From: Bolinopsis microptera
Lineage: Eukaryota > Ctenophora > Tentaculata > Lobata > Bolinopsidae
DNA length: 64,000 nucleotides
NCBI RefSeq assembly: GCF_026151205.1
Contig: NC_087077.1
Span: 19,589,975 to 19,653,974, forward strand
Reading direction: 5' to 3'
Under the pieces are notes generated by a model. It made no database searches, was not told the origin of the DNA, and saw only the letters and a list, made by a program, of their open reading frames with translations. A program made the translations under genes and the position numbers. The first letter of the stretch is position 1. Every line of letters begins with the position of its first letter. Below, piece by piece: positions 11,430 through 23,365 of this stretch.

Positions 11430-14400
11430 CAGTACCAGGAGTAAGATAGTCTGAAATAAATGAAGGTGTTAAAAACTTAAAAACTAGTAGTCATTATAAT
11501 TCATTAATGTGGTGAAGAATTAGACGTTCAGGATGAAAGATGAGATATAAAGAAAGTGAACTTACTGATTTTCTTAAAAGCTGTTTAGTTTAGCTGTATT
11601 TCACAAGGGTAAGTTTCTTTCCTCCTGGAGACTATGTTTCCAATTTAATCTGCAAAGATCAAAATAAAATTATCAAATTATAACCTACTCAGCCCGCTCA
11701 GGCTATTAATATTTCAAATGTGAATCAAAGAGTCATCATACAACACTAATATCGGATAGATTAAGTAAACAAATTTATAATTACCTAATAAACGATTTGG
11801 ATGTTGGAACTTTATTGTTTACGAAGTTAGAACGCTGACTGATTGAGTCCATACCAAAAAGATTTAAAATATCATGTTAATCGCTAAGCAAGTAAATAAT
11901 ATAATATATAAGTATAAATAATAAAATATATAAGTAAATAATATTATATATAAGTAAATAATATTATATATAAGTAAATAATATAATGTATTGATAACAT
12001 ATCGTTATGAAAAACCCTTTTGTGATCGAATGTAAATTCGTAAATTAAACCTCAAAAAGAGTAATGAGAATTACACGAATAGTGAAATAAAATTATTAAT
12101 AACAGAATTTTTAATAAAAAAGGAGGCCTTATAAAATGAAAACGAAGATGGGGGATATTGTAAAGCAAAGGAACTCACTTGAAGTGTGTACTAGGTTCTT
12201 CTTGACTCGTAAATAATCACAGTTAGGAAGTACTAGTAGCAGTCAATACCTCTGTAAGAAGCTTCCACTTGTAACCACTGGTACCTCTGCCTGAAAATGT
12301 TTGGGATCATTAACAATCGTGAACAGTCAACATCTTATAGTCAGGTAATTTATAGTTTGAATGATGAAAAAGAGATGATAATCATCATATTTAAATTACT
12401 ATGCGAGTTTTTATTTAGTTTGCGAAAGGTGCTCATTCTGACAAGCAGAAGCATACATTATATCAAATAGGTGAAACGCTTGAATTTAGGCGGACAGACG
12501 ATAATTCGGGCACATGATGATGGTAGTGGTCAAACTTCTATCCAGTGACTATTAACTGTACCATGAAACGATTTGTTTTATTTAAGTAAAGCTATTGATG
12601 GTAATTTTTGTACAGGTCACAAATCAATATTATAATTCTTTAAAAGGGGAAGACAATTCACAAAATACTAACGATAATAGGAGAGTTGTAAATCAGTTGT
12701 TTGGCGAGCTCAGCACAGCTACAACATTAATACATGATCTGGGCGATTTGTAGAATATAAGTGAGAGATAGGTCTCACAGAATAGAAATATATAGGATTC
12801 ATAAAATAGAATATTGTAATTGACACATGACCAATCAACGTTCAAGATTCTGTAGTTTCCCGGTTTAGGTTATATAATAATTAATATTAATGTTATAGTA
12901 TAGTTCTACTTCATGTAAGAGAGAAAGGACAAATAATAAATAACCAATAGTCTGAATTACTGATGGACAATATATTACAAAACTGTATAGCTGATATGAT
13001 AACAAATTCTACCTGACAATATTAGATAGAATCATTACTCAAAGTGATAGTTTGACGAAGATAAAACAAACGTCGGGTTAACTTTAATTTTATGAAATGT
13101 TAATGTACTATATTCTTGGTAAAATAAACTATAACGTACTGTAAAATGTGACCAATATAATGATTAATGAATGTTTCCTTCATGGTGAAACTAAAAGAAA
13201 TGTTCTGAATCGAAAAAAAGTGATTTTAAGTGATAAACTTGGTAATTCAGCACTTATTGTGCACATGGTATAACTCAAGAATTTGTGTGTGGCAATATTT
13301 GCGTATGATTTATATCTGAATAAACAGTTGAGGGTACGAATTAGGGTATTTAATGCGTCAAATGAAGATCCTGTACTATCCTTGTTACTATGACAACAGC
13401 TGTACTATCGATTTGAAAGAATAATGTTATCATATTCAAAGCAACGCTATTTGGCAAACATCTGTGATTAATGGTAGACTAAAGACGACTGCATGATAAT
13501 TGATTCAATTTGTTTATTTTGTTTGGCTTCTTCCGTGCGCAAATAAAAGTAATTAAGACCGTATAAAGTTCTTATTACGCTAGTTAGAGGATAAGTAGCC
13601 TTATCAAAATTTCCCCGTGAACTTTTAAAAATCCGTGCGTTAACTGTATTCAGAAAATAGTTTCATTATCTGAACATGATTCACGTAGAACTCGCACTGA
13701 AACTATAACCAAGAAATAAATGTAAGTACTGGGGAGTGACGAGGCTCGCTTTTGGCACTAAAAGTGCTGCTAATAATATTGATATAGTGAGCATAGGTTT
13801 TGTGGGATATTGATATAGTAAGCGTAGTATAGGTTTTGTGGGATGCAGTTATATGACTACTTACTACTTACTCATTATGTATGATTGTGTACGTGTAACG
13901 TGTTATCTTGCACGTATCATTTCGTATTATATTTATAATAATGACCCCATACTTCGAGTTGAACTTGACATTAACACGAACTCTTTTAATATGTTTTGTT
14001 TTTCGCTCTCTTGAGTGAGTCGATCATGATTGATTACTGGGGACGAAATGTCGAGAAGACATGATGCATTTTATTTTAGTGGTGAACTATATCATATTAT
14101 ACCACATCAAAAAGCAAAAATCAGAATCAGAAGCGCAGTGAGCTGATTAAGTTAACCCAATCCGGGAGTATAGTCTAGCAACATTGTCAGAGTAGTGAGT
14201 AGTCTCCCAATGTAATGCAGTGGTACCGTGAGAACAAATCACTGTAGCTACTATGATTAACGATGTGGAGAATATGATACAATTAATATAACTAACTGCT
14301 TAAGAACTGTTTAAATATTCCTAATATTACGCGTGATATGTGCAATTTGCCGAATTTTCCCAATTTTCTCTCGCCAAAATAATTGTTAGTTTTGTGAAAT
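11430..14400. other. AT-rich intergenic DNA
   Basis: There is no convincing gene. A short repeat of ATAAGTAAATAATATTATAT words occupies 11893-11990, and a duplicated phrase (GATATAGTGAGCATAGG / AGTATAGGTTTTGTGGGAT) lies at 13778-13842. Otherwise nothing is seen. Confidence 0.5.
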
Positions 14401-14415
14401 GACCCTGATAGGGAA

Positions 14416-14449
14416 CAGTGGCGTAACGAAGGGCAACGTTACGCCACTG
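14416..14449. other. Perfect 13-bp hairpin
   Basis: CAGTGGCGTAACG (14416-14428) and its exact reverse complement (14437-14449) are separated by 8 bases. Its composition is far more GC-rich than its surroundings. It could be a remnant of a foldback element or a structured RNA stem. There is no other support. Confidence 0.6.
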
Positions 14450-15550
14450 ACGGGGAAAGTTTTGTCAAAGTGTTTTTGGCGCAGATGGCATGCCTATATT
14501 ATTATTAAATTTGAATATTTTACCAACTTTTTTAATGATGTATTGTCAATGTTTTTGAATCAGCCATCACACTTTCAGTTTCTATTTAGTTAGTAAAACA
14601 TTGGCCACTCTAAGCAAAGCTGATCCCTGCAATCTCACATTTAATAAAAACAGAGTTATTAGCGAGTCTACTTTGTTTTTTATACAGGGCATCAATGATC
14701 AAGACTTGACAATGAGTGTCAGTGTCACTGTAAATCAGTAAATGTGCAATTTAAATCACACACTGCAAAGTTAACAATAACATGAACAAGGAGGTATTAA
14801 TGGACATGTGCGGTTTTTATTAAGAATTTGAGGTTATTAATACGAAGGGTGCAGGTGTGGGTATGTGTTTGGGTTATTGCTAATACTAAGGATAGAGATT
14901 ACTAAGTATGGAGTTAGAATTATCGTTCCAAAAAACTTGCAAATGTTTAAAACGTCACCACTTACCACCATATTTCCAATGGAATGGGGGTTACGTTTTA
15001 AATATTCGCACCTGGTAACACACCAGACAGGTCACAAATCTAAGAGAGGAGTTAAGGAACGCTCTTAGAAATCAGGTAAGGCGTTAGTGCCGAGTAATGC
15101 CTCTGGGTAGTGCTCCTCAATCAATCAATCGATCAATCAAGGTAGAGGTGACCAACTCATTAGAGACGTTCACCACCGCGATATATTAAGAAATCAATTC
15201 ATATACATCAGTTACACAACCAAAATACTAATATGTACACAGTAGACCGCGGTTTGGAGTCAGACCGCGGTCGAAGACCGCCGCCAACCAATTTTGGCGT
15301 CAAGACCGCCGCCGCCTAAACGTAAAACAGTGCACATCTCTGCAACTCATTAGATCATAGTAGTAAAAGTTATGATATAATAATTAAAGCTGTAACGAAA
15401 ATGGGATTGAAACTGGGAATTGAATTGGCTGCCCACCCTAAGCTTTGTCATGGGTTCATCAATCATCATCAATTATCGTGTGTTATCGCAAACCATTATC
15501 ATAACCATATTTAATTATAAAACAGCTTTACTGGGCTTTAGAGGGTTCAA
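14450..15550. other. Intergenic DNA with a CG-rich motif cluster
   Basis: No gene is seen. At 15246-15320 the words GACCGCGGT (twice, self-complementary around CCGCGG) and GACCGCCGCC (twice) cluster in AT-rich DNA. Confidence 0.4.
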
Positions 15551-15599
15551 TTACGCCAGGCTATGTTTATGAACATAATAGCCTGGGGTCCCCAGGTAA
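15551..15599 (+). mobile_element. MITE family with TTAC...GTAA ends, short copy
   Basis: A 49-bp palindromic copy: TTACGCCAGGCTATG, then ATGAACATAATAGCC, ending CCCCAGGTAA. It shares its right half with the copies at 18623, 25167 and 44828. No flanking duplication was identified. Confidence 0.6.
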
Positions 15600-16799
15600 A
15601 AAACAGCTGCGTGAACTGCAGTTAGCGACAAATTGTTTCATTTTCTCGGCGGGGCCCTTTGTTACGCCAATGGTCCAAATATCAAATGTTTTGCCTAATT
15701 GATTTCTTAACTATATCGACCATCACGTGGTCTCAATGAGATACGATAATAGATTCAAACGATTTAATTCGATCAGTGCACAAAACTCCTTTTTGATACA
15801 GCAAGAATACAATAAAATTTTCAGAGATCAATGCCAGAGATTTTATGGTTAAATCATAAAACAGTGATTTGATTCTCTTATCTTATCTCTAATGGGTATT
15901 TATCAATTACCCAATAATCCGGAATGTTGTAGTCAGGTCCGGTAGGGAGGAAACTTAGAGGAGTGTTGCCTGGGATTGATGTTTCAACCTTGATAAGAAC
16001 AAACAGGCGGGGAGAGTGCACAGTAGAATATGCATAGCGTGCTAGTATACAGCTGTTTTGTGTTTTGGTACTTGTACCCTGAACATAAACTCATTAAATT
16101 ACGGACAATGTCTTAGGATATTTTGAAAACATTTTCCGCCTCAATAAATTATCTCATCCTGTATGAATTTTGTGTCATGTAATACGATATTAGCGCGGAG
16201 TATATACCTTATTCTACATATTTGACCGCGGAATATTGGATCTGATCAAAGTGCTGTACTATGTGTATTATTTAGTAGGAGACACGTTAAGAAGTTTTAC
16301 AATCCTGGGGATGAAGAGCAGGATAGTGAACTTAAAATAACCATATAAAATTAAGGATCTAGTTCTACTAGTAATACATTTATATACCATGACCTGTTCC
16401 ATATAACTATATAACATGCAAGGAAAACAATGGCGGCATTTTGTAAAGAGCGAGCTCCGTTTTGGATTTTGCAGCTGGGGTTCGAATGATCGAAGTAATA
16501 TTTCTAATTTATCCGACATACTTATATCGCAGTTGTTCTGGCCGACTTTGTGTCCACGTCTGGCTATGGTCCATTCAACCCTGTAGTCCGTGGTCCTTGA
16601 GGGACGATACCTTGCCCGAGAGATTAGTTTATGAACGTTCGCCAAGTATACCACCGACCCCGACAAGAATGAAAAACCTCCCATAATCCATATCCGATCG
16701 GAGGGTGACATCGAGGAAGGTACTACTCTACTTTGGTTACGTAGAGTTTATCCTCGTAGCAGGAAGGGTCATTAAATGTCTGACCACCTCGATGGCGAG

Positions 16800-17150
16800 T
16801 AGTCTACCATGCGATCGGATCCGCAGAAGACCTCAAATACACCCAAGAACACCCATCCTCCGACGGAGCTTTACCTTTCCTCGATGTCCTCATCCACCCT
16901 TACAAGTCCACTTCACTCTACAGAAGACCCACCCACACAAACCTCTACAATAAGTATTCCTACTGCACTACCAACTCCTCCAAGAATTACGCTGTCATCC
17001 GATCCCTCACTAGAAGAGCCTACGATATCTGCTTCCCTCAACACCTTGAAGACGAACTACAGACTGTCAGATACGTTTGCCTCCAGAACGCCAAACGTAT
17101 GCGGAGGGTAACGGCTTCCTTCCCTCCCTTTCATTCCGAAAATAATGTAT
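16800..17150 (+). mobile_element. Penelope-like reverse transcriptase fragment
   Basis: The plus strand reads through about 115 codons from WRVVYHAIGSAEDLKYTQE into ALPFLDVLIHPYK, SLYRRPTHTNLYNKY and AVIRSLTRRAYDIC. The phrase LPFLDV followed by YRRPTHT is the hallmark of the C-terminal part (motifs D/E and thumb) of Penelope-like and DIRS-like reverse transcriptases. An in-frame TGA lies just upstream and no catalytic YxDD motif is present. Only a 3' fragment therefore survives. The overlapping frames at 16705-16953 and 16809-17111 are shadows of it. Confidence 0.75.
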
Positions 17151-17192
17151 TGCTTAGACGGTATTGTTAATGTTATCTCAAGCCAATTTACT

Positions 17193-17276
17193 GTTTAATC
17201 CTGTTTAATCCTGTTTAATCCTGTTTAATCCTGTTTAATCCTGTTTAATCCTGTTTAATTCTGTTTAATTCTGTCA
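17193..17276. repeat. 10-bp tandem repeat (CTGTTTAATC)
   Basis: Eight to nine copies of CTGTTTAATC, the last two with CTGTTTAATT. Confidence 0.95.
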
Positions 17277-17299
17277 GACAAATATAAATTTGATCTTGT

Positions 17300-18428
17300 T
17301 TGTGTACATCGATAATTTATGAGGTAGGGGGACTATTACAGTGTCCCCTCTCCTCCTAGTCCTACAAGTAGGAAAAGTATTTTTTTTTAAATAGTAATTT
17401 ATATTACTATTAGTAACTCTAATAAAACAAATATTTAATAAAACAAATATTTATTTTTACGGCACAATCAAACAATATCAATAATAAATAAATCAGGGGA
17501 GGTTTGAAGAGGTTTCAAGTGCCGAAGGCCACTGCTTATATTTAGGATTTGAGAGTGACCTGTGCTTGAAACCCCCTCAACCATCCACTACGTCAATATA
17601 CTTGTTATACAAATATAGAAAAATATAATAATATAAAATTACTTATTGGTTTAGTTTGGTGACATAGGAGAGCCCAGTTGAGTTTTAGTTTAGGTTTAGG
17701 TTTTAAATTATAGTTTAAAAGGTTAGCCATGTTTCATGGCAGAGAGAGATATCATGTGTGCAGAGCCGTACCGGATTTAGAATTTGAGATATAATATAAA
17801 GTAGTTACCATGTATTAGGGTCATCTCGATTTTGGAGGGATAGCAAGTGCTTTTTAAGGTTAGATTTAATAATACCTGACGAGGCTGACAAGTCTGAATT
17901 CTTGGAAGAACCCGGGATTATTATCCCATCTTTTTTAGCATCACAAATTTCGAATACATAGGGGCTGAGGTCATTCCAAATTTTCGTAGAGGTGTACAAA
18001 AAGTTCTGTTGGGAGATATCTAACCTCAGCTGTAATGGGACAATCAGACGAAGTTTTTCATTTCTAGGACAGAACTTGAAAAGATCTTTAATCGACTGGG
18101 GGACATCAAATTTAAGAATTTTGAATAGTTCCATAAATGTATGGTACATGTGCAGATTCTCCAGGTTCATAATTTTCTGCTCAGTGAATAGCGGTTTAGT
18201 GTGTTCAAGACAGTAGTTCTTGCTAGCCATATGTTCGTTATAAGTTCTTGAACGTGCACAGGTTAAATAGTATTCTTTATGATCAAAATTGGGAATGTTA
18301 CCAAATAGCAGTCTTATACATCGTTTTTGAATTGCAAAATGATCTAACTGATCATATGTGAATGATTTTACTTCTGCGACACCAGTAATCGTTGTATTTA
18401 TTTTTCTTAATACTAAGGTGTAAAACAT
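17300..18428 (-). mobile_element. LINE 3' fragment: reverse-transcriptase C-terminal region plus 3' UTR
   Basis: The minus-strand frame 18428-17805 (207 codons) contains QKRCIRLLFGN, then HTKPLFTEQKIMNLENLHMYHTF, KILKFDVPQSIKDLF and WNDLSPYV. This is the region after the catalytic fingers and palm in CR1/RTE-like LINE proteins: an xxPLF...LxI..LxxLxxxxxxF..LK...P pattern and a late WNxL. The start methionine is arbitrary, since the 5' two thirds of the element are missing. The roughly 480 bp after the stop (down to about 17310) match a second fragment near 42965-43290 and are probably its 3' UTR. The plus-strand frame at 17992-18216 is a shadow. Confidence 0.75.
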
Positions 18429-18622
18429 TTTGAAAATTGAAAGTCAAAAATGCAATTTCAACGAAATGAATTTTTTGATATAATATGTCTCATAACCAGT
18501 CAATTATAATTAGCCTTCCCATACATGTGACATATCCCGCAAGGCGAAATTTATTTGGATATCATTATCACAAGATACAACTAAAATATTGATATTCAGA
18601 ATACCGGGTAGTAGCAGTACTC

Positions 18623-18715
18623 TTACTGGGCGGTGCTCAGCCTGTCATTCTGCCGCATCTTTATTATTTTTTATCTTTATGAACATTATACTTTATAGCC
18701 TGGGGTTCCCGCCAG
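18623..18715 (+). mobile_element. MITE family with TTAC...GTAA ends, diverged copy
   Basis: Starts TTACTGGGCGGTGCTCAGCC and ends AGCCTGGGGTTCCCGCCAGG. It matches the copies at 25167 and 44828 along its length, with an AT-rich expansion in the middle. The right terminus has decayed, so no target duplication can be read. Confidence 0.65.
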
Positions 18716-18719
18716 GATA

Positions 18720-19430
18720 TTGCTACAGCCACCAGTAAGTTATAGCGAGGTACTTCTGTAATAACTATGGAGTTACCGTAACGCAAATGTCACTCCTTTA
18801 TCAGCTCCAATAGTTCATTCTCCGTTTATTTCTAGATTTCCATAGAAGCCACAAAGTAAGAGACTAGATTCTGAATTCAATGGTAAATCGATTCACCATG
18901 CCCTCAGTAACTTGCCACTAGGATCATTGTGCTAAGAGAATACATACTATAACTATTGCAGTCACGTTAACTCTTGTTAAACTTACCAAGCCTATCCGTC
19001 CTTGTTAATCTCATACGGGATTACAAACAGACTAAGTCATCTTTATATTCAACAGGTTAAAGAGAAAAAAACAAAAAGCACCGTTTAGGGCACCACGAGT
19101 GTTAATCGGGCTGCTGCGAGCTTAGCGTATTTATTCAAGGTACCAAGTGAGCCTAGTCGTATAGTCGTTAGCCATAGGAAGATCGATTAACTCCAAGTAG
19201 AATTATAACTTTATAAACGATCTTGAGGACTGAGAGGATTTTCAGGACACAACTCTGCAGTGGTCGTTTTTGAGGGATACCTGAGGAAAATCAAATTTGG
19301 GTAGCAAAAATTGTATTTACCAAAATGTTAGTCAGAAATTTATAAAAGTTTTAGTTTACAATAATTTTAATGATATCTTTTTGACTTTCAGTATTTTTAT
19401 GATTATTTGTCAGACCCATCATCTTTTCGT
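18720..19430. other. Intergenic DNA, nothing recognised
   Basis: No gene, array or element was recognised in this stretch. Confidence 0.4.
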
Positions 19431-19436
19431 AAACGA

Positions 19437-19935
19437 CTGACGAGGGACCCTAACCCTAACCCAAACACTAGCACAAACCCTAACCCTAACCCTAACCCTA
19501 ACCCTACCCCTAACCCTAACCCTAACCCTAACCCTAACCCTAACCCTAACCCTAACCCTAACCCTAACCCTACCCCTAACCCTAACCCTAACCCTAACCC
19601 TAACCCTAACCCTAACCCTAACCCTAACCCTAACCCTAACCCTAACCCTAACCCTAACCCTAACCCTAACCCTAACCCTAACCCTAACCCTAACCCTAAC
19701 CCTAACCCTAACCCTAACCCTAACCCTAACCCTAACCCTAACCCTAACCCTAACCCTAACCCTAACCCTAACCCTAACCCTAACCCTAACCCTAACCCTA
19801 ACCCTAACGCCTAACCCTAACCTTGTCGGGGGGTCAATTGTCGTATTAAGCCCTAGATTTCGCGACAATTGACCCCAGTGTAATTACATAGGGGGTCAAT
19901 TGTCGGGGGGTCAATTGTCGCGGTACGCTGACGAG
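19437..19935. mobile_element. Telomere-repeat-bearing insertion flanked by 8-bp direct repeats
   Basis: CTGACGAG occurs at 19437-19444 and again at 19928-19935. Between them lie the telomeric tract and about 100 bp with four copies of a GGGGTCAATTGTCG word, one inverted (19861-19876). This suggests a single insertion event with an 8-bp target duplication. The mechanism (transposon, or break repair capturing telomeric DNA) is not settled by the sequence. Confidence 0.5.
19449..19821 (-). repeat. Interstitial telomeric tract (CCCTAA / TTAGGG)
   Basis: Roughly 60 copies of CCCTAA are almost perfect through the middle and slightly degenerate at the left edge (CCCAAACACTAGCACAAACC). TTAGGG is the common animal telomere repeat. 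The G-rich strand is the minus strand. The 135- and 149-codon open frames here (NPNPNP, VRVRVR) are artefacts of the 6-bp period. Confidence 0.95.
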
Positions 19936-20259
19936 ACACTAGACAGTGAAGTTGGTGTGTTGTTCCTTACAAATGATAACACTCACATCCATCTACCTTA
20001 GAAATTCCCATTCTTCTAATTATTAAAAAACGGCTTATGAATTGTCGTTCTAAGTTGCATTTCCTCGTAATATGCAGTAGAGTTGTTATAAAAAGAAGTT
20101 TGTTAATAACTGACTCGACCGAATTATATCGACAAGAATTTACCGTCTTCGAAATAAATATATTCTATAAATCTGTGTAAAATATCTCAGTTCACTATTT
20201 CCTAATAGTACTGTGTGTTCCTTTGTCCAGTTAACTAGTTAACGTTATAAGGTTATACA

Positions 20260-20786
20260 GATTCACAGAATATGGTTTTTTGAAGATGATAAAACCGCGG
20301 TAATAAAATTCAGTCGAGTCAGAATTTCAAAATTCACGAGTGGGATCATTATTGTAGGTATGTTGCCTGTTGGGCTGTAAGTATTTTGTGAGCCTGATAT
20401 CATTGAATCTTTAAATGATCTTTATCTCCACCATTCACGATCCCTCGCCTTTATTATGTTACTAGCAGGAACCTGTCTAACCCTAAAATGATGTCAAGAC
20501 ACAAAAGACTTAAATAATTATTACCTATTTAATTCGCGTTTTTGACACCACTTGGGAGTACAAATTTTGGGCACTAAAATTCTTATTCCTTGGCCAATTT
20601 TTTATTTTTCATGCTGATTTGAAGGCCATTAAAGCATTTGACCCAGTCAAAAAGATGTATATATCTTCTACGGTTTTTGCGGAAAGTCGGGTTAAAGTTG
20701 ATGCCGTGTATGGTGTCAGTAAAATGGCACGGATCCATATATTTTGGGGAATTTATCGTCTTCACAAAAACCATATTCTGTGAATC
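20260..20786. mobile_element. 527-bp element with ~35-bp inverted ends
   Basis: Arms 20260-20294 (GATTCACAGAATATGG...) and 20752-20786 (...CCATATTCTGTGAATC) are imperfect inverted repeats. The interior carries copy 1 of the 260-bp dispersed repeat (20487-20750). Outside, TCTCAGTTCACTATTTCCTAA and a close copy also recur on both sides, so the flanks are duplicated too. Confidence 0.55.
20487..20750 (+). repeat. Dispersed ~260-bp repeat, copy 1
   Basis: Runs from ATGATGTCAAGACAC through TACCTATTTAATTCGCG, GGCCATTAAAGCATTTGA and GTTGATGCCGTG to GTCAGTAAAATGGCACGG. Copies 2 and 3 are at 23103 and 33155, all in the same orientation. This copy preserves the empty site of an insertion found in copy 3. 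The minus-strand 71-codon frame here is not a gene. Confidence 0.85.
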
Positions 20787-20825
20787 TTTGTAAAACATCT
20801 CAGTACACTATTTCCTAACACCACA

Positions 20826-20885
20826 TTACCTGAGGACCCCAGGCTATTATGTTAGAATAGAGATTCTGAGCGCCGCCCTCTCCGG
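20826..20885 (-). mobile_element. MITE family with TTAC...GTAA ends, partial copy
   Basis: Starts TTACCTGAGGACCCCAGGCT and runs into GAGATTCTGAGCGCCGCC. It has the reverse orientation relative to 44828, and the far end is not recognisable. Confidence 0.55.
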
Positions 20886-21284
20886 CCTGGTTTTCTGGAA
20901 ACAATTAATATTCAATATTCATATATTCAAATCTGCTGTACTATAAGGAGATGGGCCTGATTCTTTCACAGACCACTTGGCTGGCCCAAATTTTCTAGTA
21001 ACAATGAATATTCAAACCTACAGTGCTACAGGTGAGACCTGATTCTCTCACAAACCAATAGGCTGCCCCAACTCATGAGCTTAATCGTGCATTAGTTTTC
21101 AGCTAATCTGAGAACCTCGAAAGAGGCATCGGGTCATGGGCGGGTGCAAGGCGATGGGTACACGTGACACACAAAGATCACCTCGCGGTCCTTTTCTTGT
21201 AGATCAGTACACTATTTAAGGGTTAGGGTCAGGGTTTTCTTTTGCACGCTCTCGTATTATTTTGAACACTGAACAGTGTACAAA

Positions 21285-21807
21285 CAGGAGGTGACCGGGA
21301 TTGGCAATTTTGAGCTATCCCGGTCCGGTCCCGGTCCCGGTCAAATGCTGATTTATGATCCCGGTCCCGGTTAATTCAGGATTCTTGGTCCCGGTCCCGG
21401 TCCCGGTCAATCACTCAAATTTGCCGGGATTTTGACCGGGATCTTTTACATAATTTCATTCACTGTGATTTTAAGTTTTTCCTTTCATTCATTGTGAATT
21501 TCATCTTTAAACATCCTCTGAGCCAAATAAAACAATGTTTAAAATTGCTAAACAAGTTTGAGTAATAAATTATGATCATGAATTAACCAGCAATCGACCG
21601 GAATTCCCGGTACCGGGAATCCCGGTACCGGGATTGGCAATTTTGAGCCATCCCGGTCCCGGTCCCGGTCAAGTCACATTTTTCATCCCGGTCCCGGTCC
21701 CGGTCCCGGTCAAATGCTGATTTATGATCCCGGTCCCGGTCAAGTCACATTTTGTATCCCGGTCCCGGTCCCGGTCAGGCCTGAAATCATGTCCCGGTCA
21801 CCTCCTG
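21285..21807. mobile_element. hAT-like non-autonomous element with internal CCCGGT repeats
   Basis: Terminal inverted repeats are CAGGAGGTGACCGGGA (21285-21300) and its complement ending CACCTCCTG (21807). An exact 8-bp target duplication, TGTACAAA, sits on both sides (21277-21284 and 21808-21815). An 8-bp duplication with CAGG ends is typical of the hAT superfamily. The 523-bp interior has no coding capacity. It consists of repeated GGTCCCGGTCCCGGTC blocks arranged in both orientations around a short AT-rich centre. Confidence 0.85.
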
Positions 21808-22438
21808 TGTACAAATTATTCAATTGATGCCGGCTGCTGCACATAGACTTAAATTGGGTCTACAACGCCATCCTGGCCTTGTGCATCGCGTCAGGGAGCT
21901 TTAAATAGTTATAAAAGTCTTCCTCTTTATCATTAGTTCTTACTAATTAATAATACTAATACTAACTTCTTATTATTATTGTTTTTGTTTAAGGAAGAAC
22001 TTCTCGTGAAAATAATATTTTTAGAGACAGGCTTTAATATTTCACAAATCTGTGTCCCTAATCAATGTCCCTAATCAATTCCACGCAGTGATGTTGTTAC
22101 AGAAATACAGGGACCATACAGTCGAATAAATATCTTTTAGATTCTGTCAAATAGTTTTGTCTTCGAAGTCTTCGAAGTCCGCTGAGATAATCAAACATTA
22201 ATAAAATATTTTTGTCACATTAAATATTTAAGGTAAAAATATTTTTGTTGTTATATTTGATTTATCGCTCTATCAGTCCTAATAAATAACATACATAAGA
22301 AAATTAGATATACCAGAAGCCAAAACATGAAAACGACAGTGATCATTATTACGACTTTGCTTTGGTTAGCCCTAAAAGAAAAGGATAAATTAAAATAATG
22401 ATACATTTCAATTTGAATAAGTATTATAACAGTAGCTT

Positions 22439-22520
22439 ACCTCGTTATAACACGCATCGAGGGAGGAAAGAATTTAGCCCAAAAAACCGCGTTATAGCAA
22501 GGTCTGCATTATAACGAGGT
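22439..22520. mobile_element. Short inverted-repeat element (CCTCGTTATAA)
   Basis: ACCTCGTTATAACACGC (22439-22455) pairs with GCATTATAACGAGGT (22506-22520), and an internal GCGTTATAGCAAGG echoes the arms. It is about 82 bp and MITE-like; no target duplication was proven. Confidence 0.5.
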
Positions 22521-22899
22521 TTGATTTTGAAGGCAAATTATCACATACCGAGCTTGTGTTATAAGCAGTTTTGTAGAGTTAAACACATATTATGTAAGGT
22601 CAGTGTTTGGTGCACATATTCTCTTGATGCTATTTTATACTAAAAGAGCTTTGTCATATATACAAATTCATACTGCACAGTGCAACTTTTAGTTTATAAC
22701 GAACTTAAAATTGTAATTTTATGTACTATTTTCATTTTGCATATTACATTGTAAAAGAGGGAGGAAACCCCCCCCCCCCCATAGGAAATAGAAAGCGCTT
22801 TTAAGTGCTTTCTCAATGCCCCTCAACCTGGTTGGAACGGGGGAGTGCCCAGAATTAGAAAAACATCCATTCACCTGGGGTGCACTAGCGGAGTCAAGA

Positions 22900-23095
22900 T
22901 TTTAAAGCGCTTATTGAACCATTTATAAGCGATTATAGCGCTTATAAGTTGATTGCAATTTAGCTGTTTATAATTTTATAAATCGCTTAAAAGGCGCTTA
23001 AAAAGTGATTTTTTAATTTAGTCATTTTGACGGTTTTTTAAATCTTTTTGAATAAAAAGTGTTAAAATGACCAAATTTAAAAAACGCTTTTAACC
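22900..23095. repeat. Foldback-like AT-rich segment
   Basis: AGCGCTTATAAG-type words repeat at 22903-22950. An inverted pair, GTGATTTTTTAATTTAGTCA (23007-23026) against TGACCAAATTTAAAAAACGC, follows. It is probably a remnant of a palindromic element. Confidence 0.45.
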
Positions 23096-23102
23096 CATCC
23101 AA

Positions 23103-23365
23103 CCCTTAAATGGTTTCAAGACTCAAGAGACTAAAATAATTATTACCTATTTAATTCGCGTGTTTGACACCACATAGGTCCAAATTTTGGGAACTAAAGT
23201 TCTTATTCCTTGGCCTATTTCTATTTTTGATGCTGCTTTGAAGGCCATTAAAGCATTTGAATCAGTCAAAAAAATTTAAGTTGTATATCTTTTACGGTTT
23301 TTGCGGAAAGCCGTGTTAAAGTTGATGCCGTGGTGTCAGTAAAATGCCTTTATATATAGTAAGAT
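23103..23365 (+). repeat. Dispersed ~260-bp repeat, copy 2
   Basis: Same family as 20487 and 33155, ending TTTATATATAGTAAGATT like copy 3. It lies just upstream of the secreted-protein gene. Confidence 0.85.

Noticed and set aside
16268..16711. 147-codon minus-strand frame
   Set aside because: No domain, low-complexity start and no splice partners; the plus-strand Penelope fragment explains the adjacent sequence.
19407..19868. Open frames NPNPNP (plus) and VRVRVR (minus)
   Set aside because: The telomeric 6-bp period leaves these frames open automatically.
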